A DNA stretch of 64,000 nt from Flagellimonas oceani (GTDB lineage Bacteria > Bacteroidota > Bacteroidia > Flavobacteriales > Flavobacteriaceae). The notes under the pieces were generated by a model that saw only the letters and a program-made list of their open reading frames with translations, made no database searches and was not told the DNA's origin. A program made the translations under genes and the position numbers. The DNA is taken from assembly GCF_011068285.1 (NCBI RefSeq), contig NZ_CP049616.1, positions 786,501 to 850,500 on the forward strand. Reading direction: 5' to 3'. Below are positions 54,251 through 63,100 of this stretch, piece by piece; positions within the stretch are counted from its first letter, which is position 1; every line of letters starts with the position of its first letter.

Positions 54251-55279
54251 ATGAAAATAGAAAAGAACAAAATCGTATTCTCGGCCGTGCTGCTCTGCAC
54301 CCTCCTTTTTCTGATAGGCTATTCGGTAATGGTACTAGGCGATGACGATGTGCCTGCAATGGACGCCAACCAGATTCCCGTACCGGAACTAGAGGGTGGT
54401 CAAAAGGAGTACGAGACCAAACTGGAGGCCCTGGACGATATCAAAAAGGAACGGGAGGTTACGGCCCCGTCGATTTATCCGGACCATATGGTGGACGAAA
54501 AAGGGTATTTCAATCCCGATTACATGGAATATGAAAAACAACGCATTATTGACAGCATCTACCAAATGGGCCAGTTACGGTATGAGGACCAGCGGTATCA
54601 GCATATCGGAAATAGAGCCCAAAGACCTGAACCCTCTCTAGAAAGGGAAAAGGACACCTTAAATGAAATCGATAAAAAGGATAGGGAGGTAGCGGCAAAG
54701 GAATTGGAATTGGAACACCAATTGTTCTTCGCTTCTTATCCCATTAAGAATGCAACCCTTGAATCTGGAAATACGGATGCATTTATTTACGTCCGGGTCG
54801 ATGGTACCCAGACCGTGCGAAAAGATTACCGCTTAAAAATGCGGTTAACAAAGGATGCCATCATTTATGGAAAGTTCTATCCAAGAAATACCCAACTATA
54901 CGGCTTTGTCAGTTTTAAGCCCCATAGGACCATGGTGGAGATTTCCAACATCGGACACATTCCCGTAAAACTCACGGCCCATGATATGCAGGATGGGGAA
55001 GAAGGCATCTATATCGTGAACACCTTTAGGTCGGAGGTCGCCCATGAGGTCATTGGGGATATGGTGGGGGATGTCAATGTTCCGGGCATGCCCGATATAT
55101 CCGGTATTACCAATACTGGGGCCAAAGGCATCAAAAAGATTTTCCAAAAGAACCACCGAAGTGTCAAGGTCACCATATTGGACAATTACCGGCTCATATT
55201 AAAACTGCCAAAATCCACTCCAGCCCAAGTCTTTGGAAAACCAATTGACATCGAAAAAGTATTAAAAGAAAATCTATGA
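54251..55279 (+). CDS. traM: Conjugal transfer protein TraM (VirB10-like)
   Basis: A 342-residue protein with one N-terminal span (IVFSAVLLCTLLFLIGYSVM), a charged periplasmic linker and a C-terminal domain (ATLESGNTDAFIYVRVDGTQ, GKFYPRNTQLYGFVSFKPHR, EGIYIVNTFRSEVAHE) of the TraM family. It links the inner membrane to the outer-membrane complex. Its TGA overlaps the ATG of traN. Confidence 0.9.
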   Translation: MKIEKNKIVFSAVLLCTLLFLIGYSVMVLGDDDVPAMDANQIPVPELEGGQKEYETKLEALDDIKKEREVTAPSIYPDHMVDEKGYFNPDYMEYEKQRIIDSIYQMGQLRYEDQRYQHIGNRAQRPEPSLEREKDTLNEIDKKDREVAAKELELEHQLFFASYPIKNATLESGNTDAFIYVRVDGTQTVRKDYRLKMRLTKDAIIYGKFYPRNTQLYGFVSFKPHRTMVEISNIGHIPVKLTAHDMQDGEEGIYIVNTFRSEVAHEVIGDMVGDVNVPGMPDISGITNTGAKGIKKIFQKNHRSVKVTILDNYRLILKLPKSTPAQVFGKPIDIEKVLKENL

Positions 55280-56097
55280 CCATGCGAATCTTCATTATAA
55301 CCCTTGCTATAACATTCAACTCCTTCGCCCTCCAGGCACAGCAATCCATTGACACCCTATATGCCAACGACCAAAAAAATGTGGCCCTGTTTTTTCCCAA
55401 ACCTATTCGACAAGGAATCACTGGGGCATCCCATTTTGTATTTACTTATAACCGGGAAAAGGAACAGCACTTTGGGCTGTTACAGGCCAAGCCCGGAACG
55501 GAGAGTAATCTTCTGGTAGTTACTAATGACGGAAAGGTGTATTCCTATATCCTCAAATATGCCAGGGAACTGCCCATCTTGAACCGTTTCATATGGGAGC
55601 ATGAAAGTATCGGAAATGGAGTGCCGAACCCGGACCCTACAATGGAAGTCCCAAGGATTGATACTCTTGGTATGCAAAAGAAGGCCTATTTTAAAAGGGC
55701 CAGTGAGTACTTATTGAAGTCCGATTACCCACCCTTGGCCACCACAATCAAAAAGAGGATGAAACTGCAATTGGAGAAAATGGCCTATGATGGCAACGAG
55801 ACCTATTTGGTGGTCAAGGTAAGGAACGCTTCGGGCATCAATTTTGACATCGATTATTGCCATATCTATGTCGTAAACGGCAACAGGACCAAAAAGGCCT
55901 CCCATCAAAGGACTGGATTAAGACCTTTGTATGTCCATGATATGCCCGAGAGCATCATGGATGGGCTTTACAAGAGGTTCGTGTTCGTTATGCCCAAGTT
56001 TGTTCTGGGCGATAGGGAGCATCTTGAAATCGAGTCGAGGGAACGGAACGGGAGTAGGGTAGTAGTTCTGAGTTCAGATATCCAATCCAATAAATAA
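55276..56097 (+). CDS. traN: Conjugal transfer protein TraN (DUF4138, VirB9-like)
   Basis: A 273-residue exported protein, signal MRIFIITLAITFNSFALQAQ. Mature domains: NVALFFPKPIRQGITGASHF, TNDGKVYSYILKYARELP and NASGINFDIDYCHIYVVNGN. This is the DUF4138/TraN family, the outer-membrane-proximal component. It is the last recognisable tra gene; traO-Q are not seen, so the channel may be minimal or completed elsewhere. Confidence 0.9.
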   Translation: MTMRIFIITLAITFNSFALQAQQSIDTLYANDQKNVALFFPKPIRQGITGASHFVFTYNREKEQHFGLLQAKPGTESNLLVVTNDGKVYSYILKYARELPILNRFIWEHESIGNGVPNPDPTMEVPRIDTLGMQKKAYFKRASEYLLKSDYPPLATTIKKRMKLQLEKMAYDGNETYLVVKVRNASGINFDIDYCHIYVVNGNRTKKASHQRTGLRPLYVHDMPESIMDGLYKRFVFVMPKFVLGDREHLEIESRERNGSRVVVLSSDIQSNK

Positions 56098-56150
56098 AGG
56101 TCTAAACAACCTACCTATCACTGAATTTTCCATCATACCGTATCAGGCAA

Positions 56151-57272
56151 CTATTCGTGATTTTGAAATCGCATATTGTCAACCCCCATTTTACGGTCGT
56201 AAGTCGTAGTATCGACTTCCATAAAACTTTTGTGAACCCATTTTTTCCATTCCAAATCCGTGGTCGTAAAAACAAGATGTCCAGCTTTATTTTCAAGAGT
56301 CTCAAAATTGGTAAGCCGATTAAGTTTCTTGACTGTTTTTTTATCGTTTGACTTTCCTGCTTTCATAAAGTCCAAAACATCTTTTTTGGTTTTTGGTGTA
56401 CTGCTTTCCTCCCCCTCTTTGCCAATAGCTTCCACGACAACGGACTCCAGTATTTTGTCCCATAAATCCTTAAAAAGTCGGGTGTTATTGTAGATTTCCA
56501 CGCCGTGTATTTCCCCATTGATGGCGTAGGCATAGCCGAGGGCATCCGGGGTGTCGATCAAATCTTTTAACGCATCGTGATAGGCCTCCTTGGCCTTGCT
56601 CAACTCTTCATTTTCCAAAGCCAACTGCAAACTGGTCTCGGAGACTTCATCGGCTACGTTTATGGCATATCCGTTTTTAACGGAAAGCTTTTCATTTAAA
56701 TGGGTCTTTTGTTCGGAGACCTTGCTCCATACCCTACCTTGGTTTTTGTCGTGTTTGGCCGCTAACTTTAGGTCTTTGGATGACAGCATTTTTGAATTGG
56801 AACTAAAGGCTACCACCTCTTCATCGGCCCGTTGTTCCCATCTGCCCTGTTCCACACAAAAGCTTTCCAAAGGAATATTTTGGGCCCTTGGCGGTATAAT
56901 TACATCGTACGCAATGGTTCTGTCCTGTTTTCCCCCTTTTAAGATATCCCCGGAATGTATGAACACATGATCATCACCGTTGTTGTCTATGGTGAGTTGA
57001 TTGACGGACCCGGTCTCTTTTACGTCAACTTGCTTTTGGGACATGGCTTCCGACAGCACCTTGTATGGTTTCCCTAAAATGTTCTCCCTTCCCGTTAGGA
57101 TAAACAAACGCAGGTTTTCAACAGTATGCGGATCGTTGATGGTAATTCCGTCCAAAACAAAAGTTTCATTGGGAATTTCCATAGAAACCAATGGTTTGGG
57201 CTCCTTGTTCTTACATGCAAGAATCGACAAAGAAAAGAATAGAGGAAATATTGTTTTTTTCATAGTTTCCAT
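56151..57272 (-). CDS. ARPP-1/DUF6569-like lipoprotein
   Basis: A 373-residue lipoprotein (signal KKTIFPLFFSLSILAC; the second ATG at 57263 is equally possible). The middle matches the ARPP-1 (DUF6569) domain: NLRLFILTGRE, DHVFIHSGDILKGGKQDRTI, IIPPRAQNIPLESFCVEQGR. The family is of unknown function, repeatedly found in varied bacterial contexts. It is transcribed against the tra operon and is ICE cargo or an accessory gene. Confidence 0.75.
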   Translation of the reverse strand: METMKKTIFPLFFSLSILACKNKEPKPLVSMEIPNETFVLDGITINDPHTVENLRLFILTGRENILGKPYKVLSEAMSQKQVDVKETGSVNQLTIDNNGDDHVFIHSGDILKGGKQDRTIAYDVIIPPRAQNIPLESFCVEQGRWEQRADEEVVAFSSNSKMLSSKDLKLAAKHDKNQGRVWSKVSEQKTHLNEKLSVKNGYAINVADEVSETSLQLALENEELSKAKEAYHDALKDLIDTPDALGYAYAINGEIHGVEIYNNTRLFKDLWDKILESVVVEAIGKEGEESSTPKTKKDVLDFMKAGKSNDKKTVKKLNRLTNFETLENKAGHLVFTTTDLEWKKWVHKSFMEVDTTTYDRKMGVDNMRFQNHE

Positions 57273-57507
57273 GGTCTTGTTTTTTCCAAATATATGGATG
57301 GAAATACCTGGAAATCCAGTTACAATTAGGGAACAATACCCGTCGGGAAGTGAACCGACCTTTTCAATTAGGACAAAGTTGTGGATGCTTTTATCTCGAA
57401 ACGAATGTTTGGAAGAATGGTCAACAAGGGTTATAAGGTTCCATAGTACTTAAATTCCATGGGCTATAATGGCATACATATTGCATTAAAATGTAAACAA
57501 TTTTGTT

Positions 57508-57515
57508 TATATTTG
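57508..57515 (+). promoter_or_regulatory. Candidate Bacteroidota -7 box of the toxin-antitoxin operon
   Basis: TATATTTG fits the consensus TAnnTTTG and lies only 5 bp before the antitoxin ATG (57521), so the transcript could be leaderless. A TTG lies about 25 bp upstream as a weak -33 element. Confidence 0.4.
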
Positions 57516-57520
57516 TATAT

Positions 57521-57997
57521 ATGACTTCTTATACAGAAAAATATAGGGGGATACACCCTGGTAGGGTCCTTGAAAGGGAATTTAAAAAGCGCTCGCTCAA
57601 ACAGCGTCCTTTTGCCCTGTCCATAGATGAACACCCCCAGACCCTGAACGCCATTACCAAGGGAAGACGAGGCCTTAATACTGCTCTTGCCCTTAAAATA
57701 GAGGAGAAATTAGGGTTGGAGGAGGGGAGCCTTGTTCTTTTACAGGCTTTTTATGATATCAAAAAAGAGAAAGAAGGACAAAGGTCAAGAACACCAAATT
57801 TTAAGATTTTACGAAAATCCCTTTTCTGGGATACCGATATCGAAAGTATTGATTGGGACGGGCAATACAAGGCCGTTATCCGTCGTGTCCTTGAGCGGGG
57901 CAATGTGGAAGAGCGGGAAGAGATTTCCCGTTTCTATGGAGACGGAAAAGTTACTTTGATCGCCAAATCCATAAATAAAATAGCAACTTCACTTTAA
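57521..57997 (+). CDS. HigA-like HTH antitoxin partner of AbiEii-type toxin
   Basis: A 158-residue protein, ATG 57521 (MTSYTEKYRGIHPGRVLERE). The N-terminus is an XRE/HigA-type HTH (HPGRVLEREFKKRSLKQRPF ... TLNAITKGRRGLNTALALKI). The C-terminal half (about 90-158) is a separate domain whose last residues may bind the toxin. It starts 10 bp upstream of the nucleotidyltransferase gene. The pair would stabilise the ICE. Confidence 0.8.
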   Translation: MTSYTEKYRGIHPGRVLEREFKKRSLKQRPFALSIDEHPQTLNAITKGRRGLNTALALKIEEKLGLEEGSLVLLQAFYDIKKEKEGQRSRTPNFKILRKSLFWDTDIESIDWDGQYKAVIRRVLERGNVEEREEISRFYGDGKVTLIAKSINKIATSL

Positions 57998-58007
57998 ACT
58001 GTCCAAT

Positions 58008-58664
58008 GTGCTACATTACAATACGGTAAGCGATTTGCTAAAAGAGAGCCTTGTCAAACTGATGGGCACCAAGGAATTTGAAGGCTTTAGGTTGGTTGGG
58101 GGAACCTCCCTGAGCCTGCATTTAGGGCATCGCGAATCGGTGGATATAGACCTTTTTAGTGACAAGCCCTACGGTTCCATTGATTTTAAGGCCATAGATA
58201 AGTATCTGGACGGGCAATTCCCTTACGTGGGCGATATTCGGGATTTGTTCCCTGGGATGGGAAAATCCTATCTAATTGGTAACGACAAGGACAATGCCGT
58301 AAAGCTGGATGTGTTCCACACGGATGATTTTATAACTCCTGAAATAATCGAGGATGGAATCCGTTTGGCCTCTGTTGAAGAAATCATTGCCATGAAGTTG
58401 GATGTGGTACAGCGTGAGGGAAGGAAAAAGGATTTTTGGGACCTGCATGAACTGCTTAATGATTATGGGATAGGGGAGATGTTACAATTGCACAAACAGC
58501 GATACCCTTATGGCCATGACAGGGCATTGATTATACATAATTTCACCAATTTTGAAAGGGCAAACGATGACTTTGACCCTGTTTGCCTCTGTGGAAAATA
58601 CTGGGAGTTTATAAAGGAGGATATCAAAGAGGCCGTTGAAGCATTTGGCAGTGGAAATTCCTGA
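58008..58664 (+). CDS. AbiEii/AbiGii-type nucleotidyltransferase toxin
   Basis: A 218-residue nucleotidyltransferase of the AbiEii/AbiGii (COG2253/DUF1814) group. Core FRLVGGTSLSLHLGHRESVD followed by IDLFSD gives G-G-T...D-x-D; then DNAVKLDVFHTD and IIAMKLDVVQREGRKKDFWD. Such toxins add nucleotides to tRNA or other substrates in the AbiE and MenT systems. It uses a GTG start (58008), since the nearby ATG is out of frame. It lies at the right end of ICE1. Confidence 0.85.
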   Translation: MLHYNTVSDLLKESLVKLMGTKEFEGFRLVGGTSLSLHLGHRESVDIDLFSDKPYGSIDFKAIDKYLDGQFPYVGDIRDLFPGMGKSYLIGNDKDNAVKLDVFHTDDFITPEIIEDGIRLASVEEIIAMKLDVVQREGRKKDFWDLHELLNDYGIGEMLQLHKQRYPYGHDRALIIHNFTNFERANDDFDPVCLCGKYWEFIKEDIKEAVEAFGSGNS

Positions 58665-58776
58665 TATGTGGGCCAAGGATCCATCATTTCATGAAGTATT
58701 CTTTTCCCTAATAATCATTGCGCCGAATTGAAACCAATTCACTACATTTATAATGTGAAAGCCCATTTTTCACACG

Positions 58777-58801
58777 ACGATGTCCTATAGGATGTCCTGT
58801 T
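58777..58801 (+). repeat. Arm-type tandem repeat, right end of ICE1
   Basis: CGATGTCCTATA followed by GGATGTCCTGTT; 23 of 25 bases equal the left-end pair at 21966-21990. It lies 57 bp inside the right att core, in the same orientation as at the left. Confidence 0.6.
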
Positions 58802-58857
58802 GGAGAAATTGAAAATTAAGATTCTGGCATATAGTGGGTTATGATGGGGATTCCATC

Positions 58858-58871
58858 CCTGCCACCCCGAC
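58858..58871 (+). other. Attachment-site core between ICE1 and ICE2
   Basis: CCTGCCACCCCGAC, identical to 21853-21866. The integrase of the next element begins 225 bp to the right. No complete tRNA is present, so this is a junction between two elements stacked in the same orientation. Confidence 0.7.
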
Positions 58872-59096
58872 TTAACTTATTTAAGTAAAATTAAAACACT
58901 GTTAATCTTATGATTTTCAGTGTTTTGTGTTTTTAGACATATCGTTTGAATTCATTTAAAACCATATAAAATCATATCAAGCGTGTTCCCATCGGGAGCA
59001 AACACTTACAGTTCTTGTTGTAACTTTAAATGACTTTTAGAGCCATTTTTCTTGTGTTTTGACTTTCACAGTATTCACACTCTAAAAGGTTACAAC

Positions 59097-60344
59097 ATGC
59101 AGAAAAACAATCGTTTAACAATCAATTTCTTTACAAGAAAGCACAAGATGCAATCCGAGAACCGGATTGTCTATTGTAGGATTACCATCGACGGTGAGCG
59201 CACCGATTTTAGCATAAATCGGGAAATCAAATCTAATTTATGGGACAATAGCCGTAAAAGGGGCAAGGGATTTTCCAGTTATGTGATTTCCCTTAACAAG
59301 TACCTGGACCATATTTATACAGGCCTACATGAGGCCCATAGGCTATTGATGGTGGAAGAGAAGGTAATAACTCCATTAGCCATAAAAGCAAGGTTCTTTG
59401 GGGAAGATGATGGAGGCAAAACTTTGAAACAATTGATTGCCTACCACAATGGAACCATGCACACCTCATTGCGCCCCGGAACCAGAAAGAACTACCATAT
59501 TACCGAACGGTGCATAAATCTCTTTTTAAAGGAGGAATATGGTGTGGAGGATATTAAGCTCAAAAAATTGAATTACCGTTTTATATCCGACTTTGAACAG
59601 TATCTAAGAAAGTACAGGCCATCGACAAGAACCAAGTGTACCAATAATGGGGCCATGAAGCACATGGAACGCCTAAAGAAAATGTCAAGGTTGGCGGTAA
59701 GAATGGAATGGGTATCAAAGGATCCCTTTGAGAACTATAAACTGCATTTTGTCAAAGCCCAAAGGGAGCATTTGACAAAAAGGGAACTTGGACTCATAGA
59801 AGAAACCAGTTTTACAAAACAAGGCGTTGAAAAGACAAAGGATGTATTCCTGTTCTCCTGCTATACAGGCCTATCCTATATAGATGTAAAAGCACTTAGT
59901 CCCGACAATGTTATCAAAGGAATAGACGGCAATGATTGGTTGTTTACCACAAGGACGAAGACCGATGAAAGACTCAAAATACCATTGCTACCTCAGGCAA
60001 GGGATATCATCAAGAAATATGAAGGATCTTCTGAAAGGAAAATCAACAATATCCTTTTACCTGTTTTCAGCAACCAGAAAGTGAATTTTTATTTGAAGGA
60101 GATCAGTAAAGCCTGTGGAATCCATAAAAGGGTCACATTCCATACGGCAAGGCACACTTTTGCAACAACGGTAACCCTATCTAATGGAGTCCCGATAGAA
60201 ACAGTCTCCAAACTGCTCGGCCATACCAAACTGTCCACTACCCAGATTTATGCAAAGGTATTGGAACATAAAATAGGAGAGGATATGCAGAACCTTATCG
60301 GCCAAATGGAACTGCAAAATGATAAGCAAACAACCGGGAAGTAA
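59097..60344 (+). CDS. Tyrosine integrase of ICE2
   Basis: A 415-residue integrase, ATG 59097 (MQKNNRLTINFFTRKHKMQS; the upstream TTG at 59052 is not needed). Arm-binding domain RIVYCRITIDGERTDFSINR; catalytic part FLFSCYTGLSYIDVK (first Arg replaced as in the ICE1 enzyme), RTKTDERLKIP, FHTARHTFATTVTLS and LLGHTKLSTTQIYAKV with the nucleophile Tyr. It is clearly homologous to the 22087 integrase but diverged. It probably uses the same tRNA-Pro-type core, which would explain the tandem array. Confidence 0.93.
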   Translation: MQKNNRLTINFFTRKHKMQSENRIVYCRITIDGERTDFSINREIKSNLWDNSRKRGKGFSSYVISLNKYLDHIYTGLHEAHRLLMVEEKVITPLAIKARFFGEDDGGKTLKQLIAYHNGTMHTSLRPGTRKNYHITERCINLFLKEEYGVEDIKLKKLNYRFISDFEQYLRKYRPSTRTKCTNNGAMKHMERLKKMSRLAVRMEWVSKDPFENYKLHFVKAQREHLTKRELGLIEETSFTKQGVEKTKDVFLFSCYTGLSYIDVKALSPDNVIKGIDGNDWLFTTRTKTDERLKIPLLPQARDIIKKYEGSSERKINNILLPVFSNQKVNFYLKEISKACGIHKRVTFHTARHTFATTVTLSNGVPIETVSKLLGHTKLSTTQIYAKVLEHKIGEDMQNLIGQMELQNDKQTTGK

Positions 60345-60695
60345 TAAAAATTTCTGCTTAGTGTTAAATTGACGACTGTAATACATTCACATTTACTTCG
60401 AGTTAGCAAAAAAAGCCAACATTTTTCAGACAAATGTTTTCTTCCGTTTGATTCCAATTGAAATCAAAATGAATTTAAAAACAATAAAGGTGTTTTAATT
60501 TTTGAAGGTTTGGCCATAAAACGGTTTTTAGTGTATATTTTTTACTCATATATACTTTCTTTTTACATAAAACGTTGAAAAAAGGAGAATAACATTACAT
60601 TTTAAAGATTTATAAACTATACCATTGGATTGATATGCCCTATTCTTTTGATGTGATATGTTGAGCTATTGGGCAGGCTCATAATAACTAAGCTT
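60345..60695. other. AT-rich intergenic region of ICE2
   Basis: About 350 bp between the integrase and the WG-repeat gene, with long A/T tracts and no ORF, RNA or clear repeat. It presumably holds the promoter of the WG-repeat gene. Confidence 0.35.
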
Positions 60696-61973
60696 ATGAA
60701 GTATTTTATTAAGACCATTATGTTATTGTCATTATCAATATTCCATGGATATGGCCAAGAGATGTTTACAACTAAATTAGTTACAGAATTAAATACTCAG
60801 GAAAAATGTCTCTACGAGAATTTTGTCAAGATTATTAAAGCAAACATTGTATTTCCAGAAAAAACTAAATTTTTTCATAAAGTACGTTTCAGTTATGTAG
60901 GTCAAAAGGTGATGATAAGATCACATGCTCACGGTAAATCTAAATTAAACGGTGACTATTATTCAGATGTCATTTTGGATTATGGGATTGATATTGAACT
61001 TTCAAATGCCCCATTCAGTTGTGAGGAGAAAACATGGAAAGTTGCAAAGACCTATTTTGGTGGAAATATGACCCGTACTGTTGATTCAAATTTTATATTA
61101 GAAAACGAAACTGATTTTGAAGAAGTAAACTATGTATTGGAGGAATATGCCGCAGTAAAAGAAAATGGTCTCTGGGGGTTGGTCGATAAAAATGGAAAGT
61201 ATATTGTTGCGCCGAAATATGAGTACATGAAACGTCATTATCTCGGTGTAATGGTAAAGGAAGATGGGATGTTCTTTTTCTTAAACGGAATTGGTGGAAA
61301 GATTACTTATTCAAACAAGTATGCTAAAATATCCAACTCTATGGAGATAGGCAGGGACACATTTGACATCGTTGCAATGAGAGATGGTAATTACGGGTTG
61401 CTCAACTATAAACAGGAAGAAATAACCCCATTTATCTATACTAGAATTTATTCTATTGGAAAAGGAATTGTTATAGGGGACAAGAAGGGAAAGGTTACTT
61501 TGTTGGATGGGAAGAGTGGCTATGAAGCTTCTAAAATGTATGACAAAATAGAGAATAGATCGTTGTCGTCTTCAATTTTAGTAACAACAAACGAGGGACT
61601 TTTAGGATTGATTGCCAAAAGTGGTGAAGAGATTCAATCTCCAAAATATCGAACTATTCGAACCGATGTAAGCGATGATTATTGTGTCTTAGAGTCAACA
61701 GGATTAAGTTCAATCTTTATATATGAAACTGGCAGAAAGTCACAGGTCAAAAACAGTTATGATGAAATATCATATTTAAACGGGGTTCTCAGTAAGGTAA
61801 CAAAAGATGGTTTGGTTGGGGCCATAAATAAAAAGGGAAAATTGATTATTCCGTACTATTATGATGCACTTTCAACTGATCTCCAAAAGAAAGGAGAACC
61901 TATTTACGCTTTTAAAAATGATAAGAAGATTGTCTTGGACAATAATGGTAAGTGTGTGGGTAACTGTCCCTAA
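60696..61973 (+). CDS. WG-repeat protein, exported
   Basis: A 425-residue protein with a signal peptide (MKYFIKTIMLLSLSIFHGYG), start ATG 60696. After a cystatin/TonB-like N-terminal part of about 130 residues it carries WG beta-hairpin repeats, clearest at ENGLWGLVDKNGKYIVAPKY, GNYGLLNYKQEEITPFIY, EGLLGLIAKSGEEIQSPKYR and DGLVGAINKKGKLIIPYYYD. WG repeats are common in Bacteroidota proteins of unknown role. It is followed 33 bp later by an RDD membrane protein and may be co-transcribed with it. Confidence 0.82.
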   Translation: MKYFIKTIMLLSLSIFHGYGQEMFTTKLVTELNTQEKCLYENFVKIIKANIVFPEKTKFFHKVRFSYVGQKVMIRSHAHGKSKLNGDYYSDVILDYGIDIELSNAPFSCEEKTWKVAKTYFGGNMTRTVDSNFILENETDFEEVNYVLEEYAAVKENGLWGLVDKNGKYIVAPKYEYMKRHYLGVMVKEDGMFFFLNGIGGKITYSNKYAKISNSMEIGRDTFDIVAMRDGNYGLLNYKQEEITPFIYTRIYSIGKGIVIGDKKGKVTLLDGKSGYEASKMYDKIENRSLSSSILVTTNEGLLGLIAKSGEEIQSPKYRTIRTDVSDDYCVLESTGLSSIFIYETGRKSQVKNSYDEISYLNGVLSKVTKDGLVGAINKKGKLIIPYYYDALSTDLQKKGEPIYAFKNDKKIVLDNNGKCVGNCP

Positions 61974-62006
61974 TTTAATCTAAACGCGGTTATATAAAAG
62001 CCTAAT

Positions 62007-62597
62007 ATGGAAAACGAATTTGCAAGAGTAATGTCTGAACGTACAGATGATGAGTTGATTAAGATAGTGACTAGTGAACGCGAAAACTACCAATCACTAG
62101 CTGTTGAAGCCGCTGAAAAAGAAATTGAATTGCGGAACATCAATGAAGAATATTTTCAGCGAATAAAGTCCGAATTAATGACAAATAAAGTCGAATTGGA
62201 AAGAGTCGATGTCTACACCGCCTCAAAAACGAAACGATTTATCAACTTTTTGATTGACACATTGATTATTTTTTCGATTGTTTCTTTGTCGGCAATTTTT
62301 CTTGGAGATATGATGGAGAATAAGTTTAGATTGATTTTCCGTCTTAGCTTATTTTTTTACTTAGGATATTATGTCCTTATGGAGACCAGGATTCAAAAAA
62401 CTTTTGGAAAAATGATTACAAACACAAAGGTTGTTGATTTATATGGTCATAAGCCGAATGGCAAACAGATTTTTATTAGGACATTAATTAGGTTATTCCC
62501 ATTTGATCCAATATCCTTTTTCTTTGAAAGAAAAGGATATAAATTTCATGATTCTCTTTCCAAGACAAAAGTTATTACCGAGACTAAATTAGATTAG
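62007..62597 (+). CDS. RDD-family membrane protein
   Basis: A 196-residue protein. The N-terminal 70 residues are soluble and helical (RTDDELIKIVTSERENYQSL); then comes an RDD domain with RFINFLIDTLIIFSIVSLSA, LFFYLGYYVLMETRIQKTFG and KMITNTKVVD, about three membrane spans. RDD proteins are suspected transporters or ion-handling proteins; the role on the ICE is unknown. Confidence 0.85.
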   Translation: MENEFARVMSERTDDELIKIVTSERENYQSLAVEAAEKEIELRNINEEYFQRIKSELMTNKVELERVDVYTASKTKRFINFLIDTLIIFSIVSLSAIFLGDMMENKFRLIFRLSLFFYLGYYVLMETRIQKTFGKMITNTKVVDLYGHKPNGKQIFIRTLIRLFPFDPISFFFERKGYKFHDSLSKTKVITETKLD

Positions 62598-62856
62598 GAG
62601 AACAAAGCTTCCGTTTTATAATTGTCTTTTCCGTTATGTTCCCATTTCTGTCACAGAGGATACCAAGCCTCATTCATATGTAAAATCTACCTTGGTTGTT
62701 GGACAACAAGAAAATGAATAAAATTGAATATATTTATAAAGTGTCTTGGAACACAAATAGTACGGCATTGATTATTTGATTTGACTTTCCAAAAGTCCGT
62801 ACAAACCAAAGAATATTTATGTGGCAGCTGATTTTCAATCAAGCTGTATTTATTCG

Positions 62857-62913
62857 GTCCCGCTCGCGGGACAAATGAATAGCAAGAGGGTGATGCGCAA
62901 ATTGCGCCATCAC
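62857..62913 (+). other. Candidate oriT of ICE2
   Basis: In the 500-bp spacer between the RDD gene and the mobilization gene: stem GTCCCG-CTCG-CGGGAC (62857-62872), the motif AGCAAGAGGGT (62881-62891) and an inverted repeat GTGATGCGCAA / TTGCGCCATCAC (62890-62913). Same order and same motif as at 25884-25938. The rest of the spacer shows no gene. Confidence 0.65.
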
Positions 62914-63100
62914 GGTTGTTTTCGGGTCTTCAACAAGTTGAAAACCAGTCAATTGAAGTGATTTTGGAATACTGTACAAAATCAGGGGCTACAGTAGACT
63001 TTTCCAAAATCTACAGTAAACCCTTTGGGAAGCCCTATAAACACTGGAAATTTTTGACGAAAAAATTGACGCAATTTCACTAAAAAACAAAATCGCACCT

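Larger units (their letters stand above)
21853..58871. mobile_element. ICE1: 37-kb integrative conjugative element
   Basis: Bounded by the 14-bp att cores at 21853-21866 and 58858-58871 and by matching arm-type repeats. It contains an integrase at the left end, ssb and radC-like genes, candidate oriT, a mobilization protein, relaxase and coupling protein. It also has an RteC-type regulator, replication-type genes, tra genes in the Bacteroides CTn order (traE, F, G, I, J, K, M, N) and a toxin-antitoxin pair at the right end. Cargo: a SusCD/sulfatase/FGE locus and a hybrid hsdMS/ATPase/HNH defence operon. The ends are inferred from sequence repeats. Confidence 0.8.

Noticed and set aside
57503..57520. 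Longer start (TTG 57503) for the antitoxin
   Set aside because: The upstream segment overlaps the predicted promoter box, and ATG 57521 fits the HTH family start.
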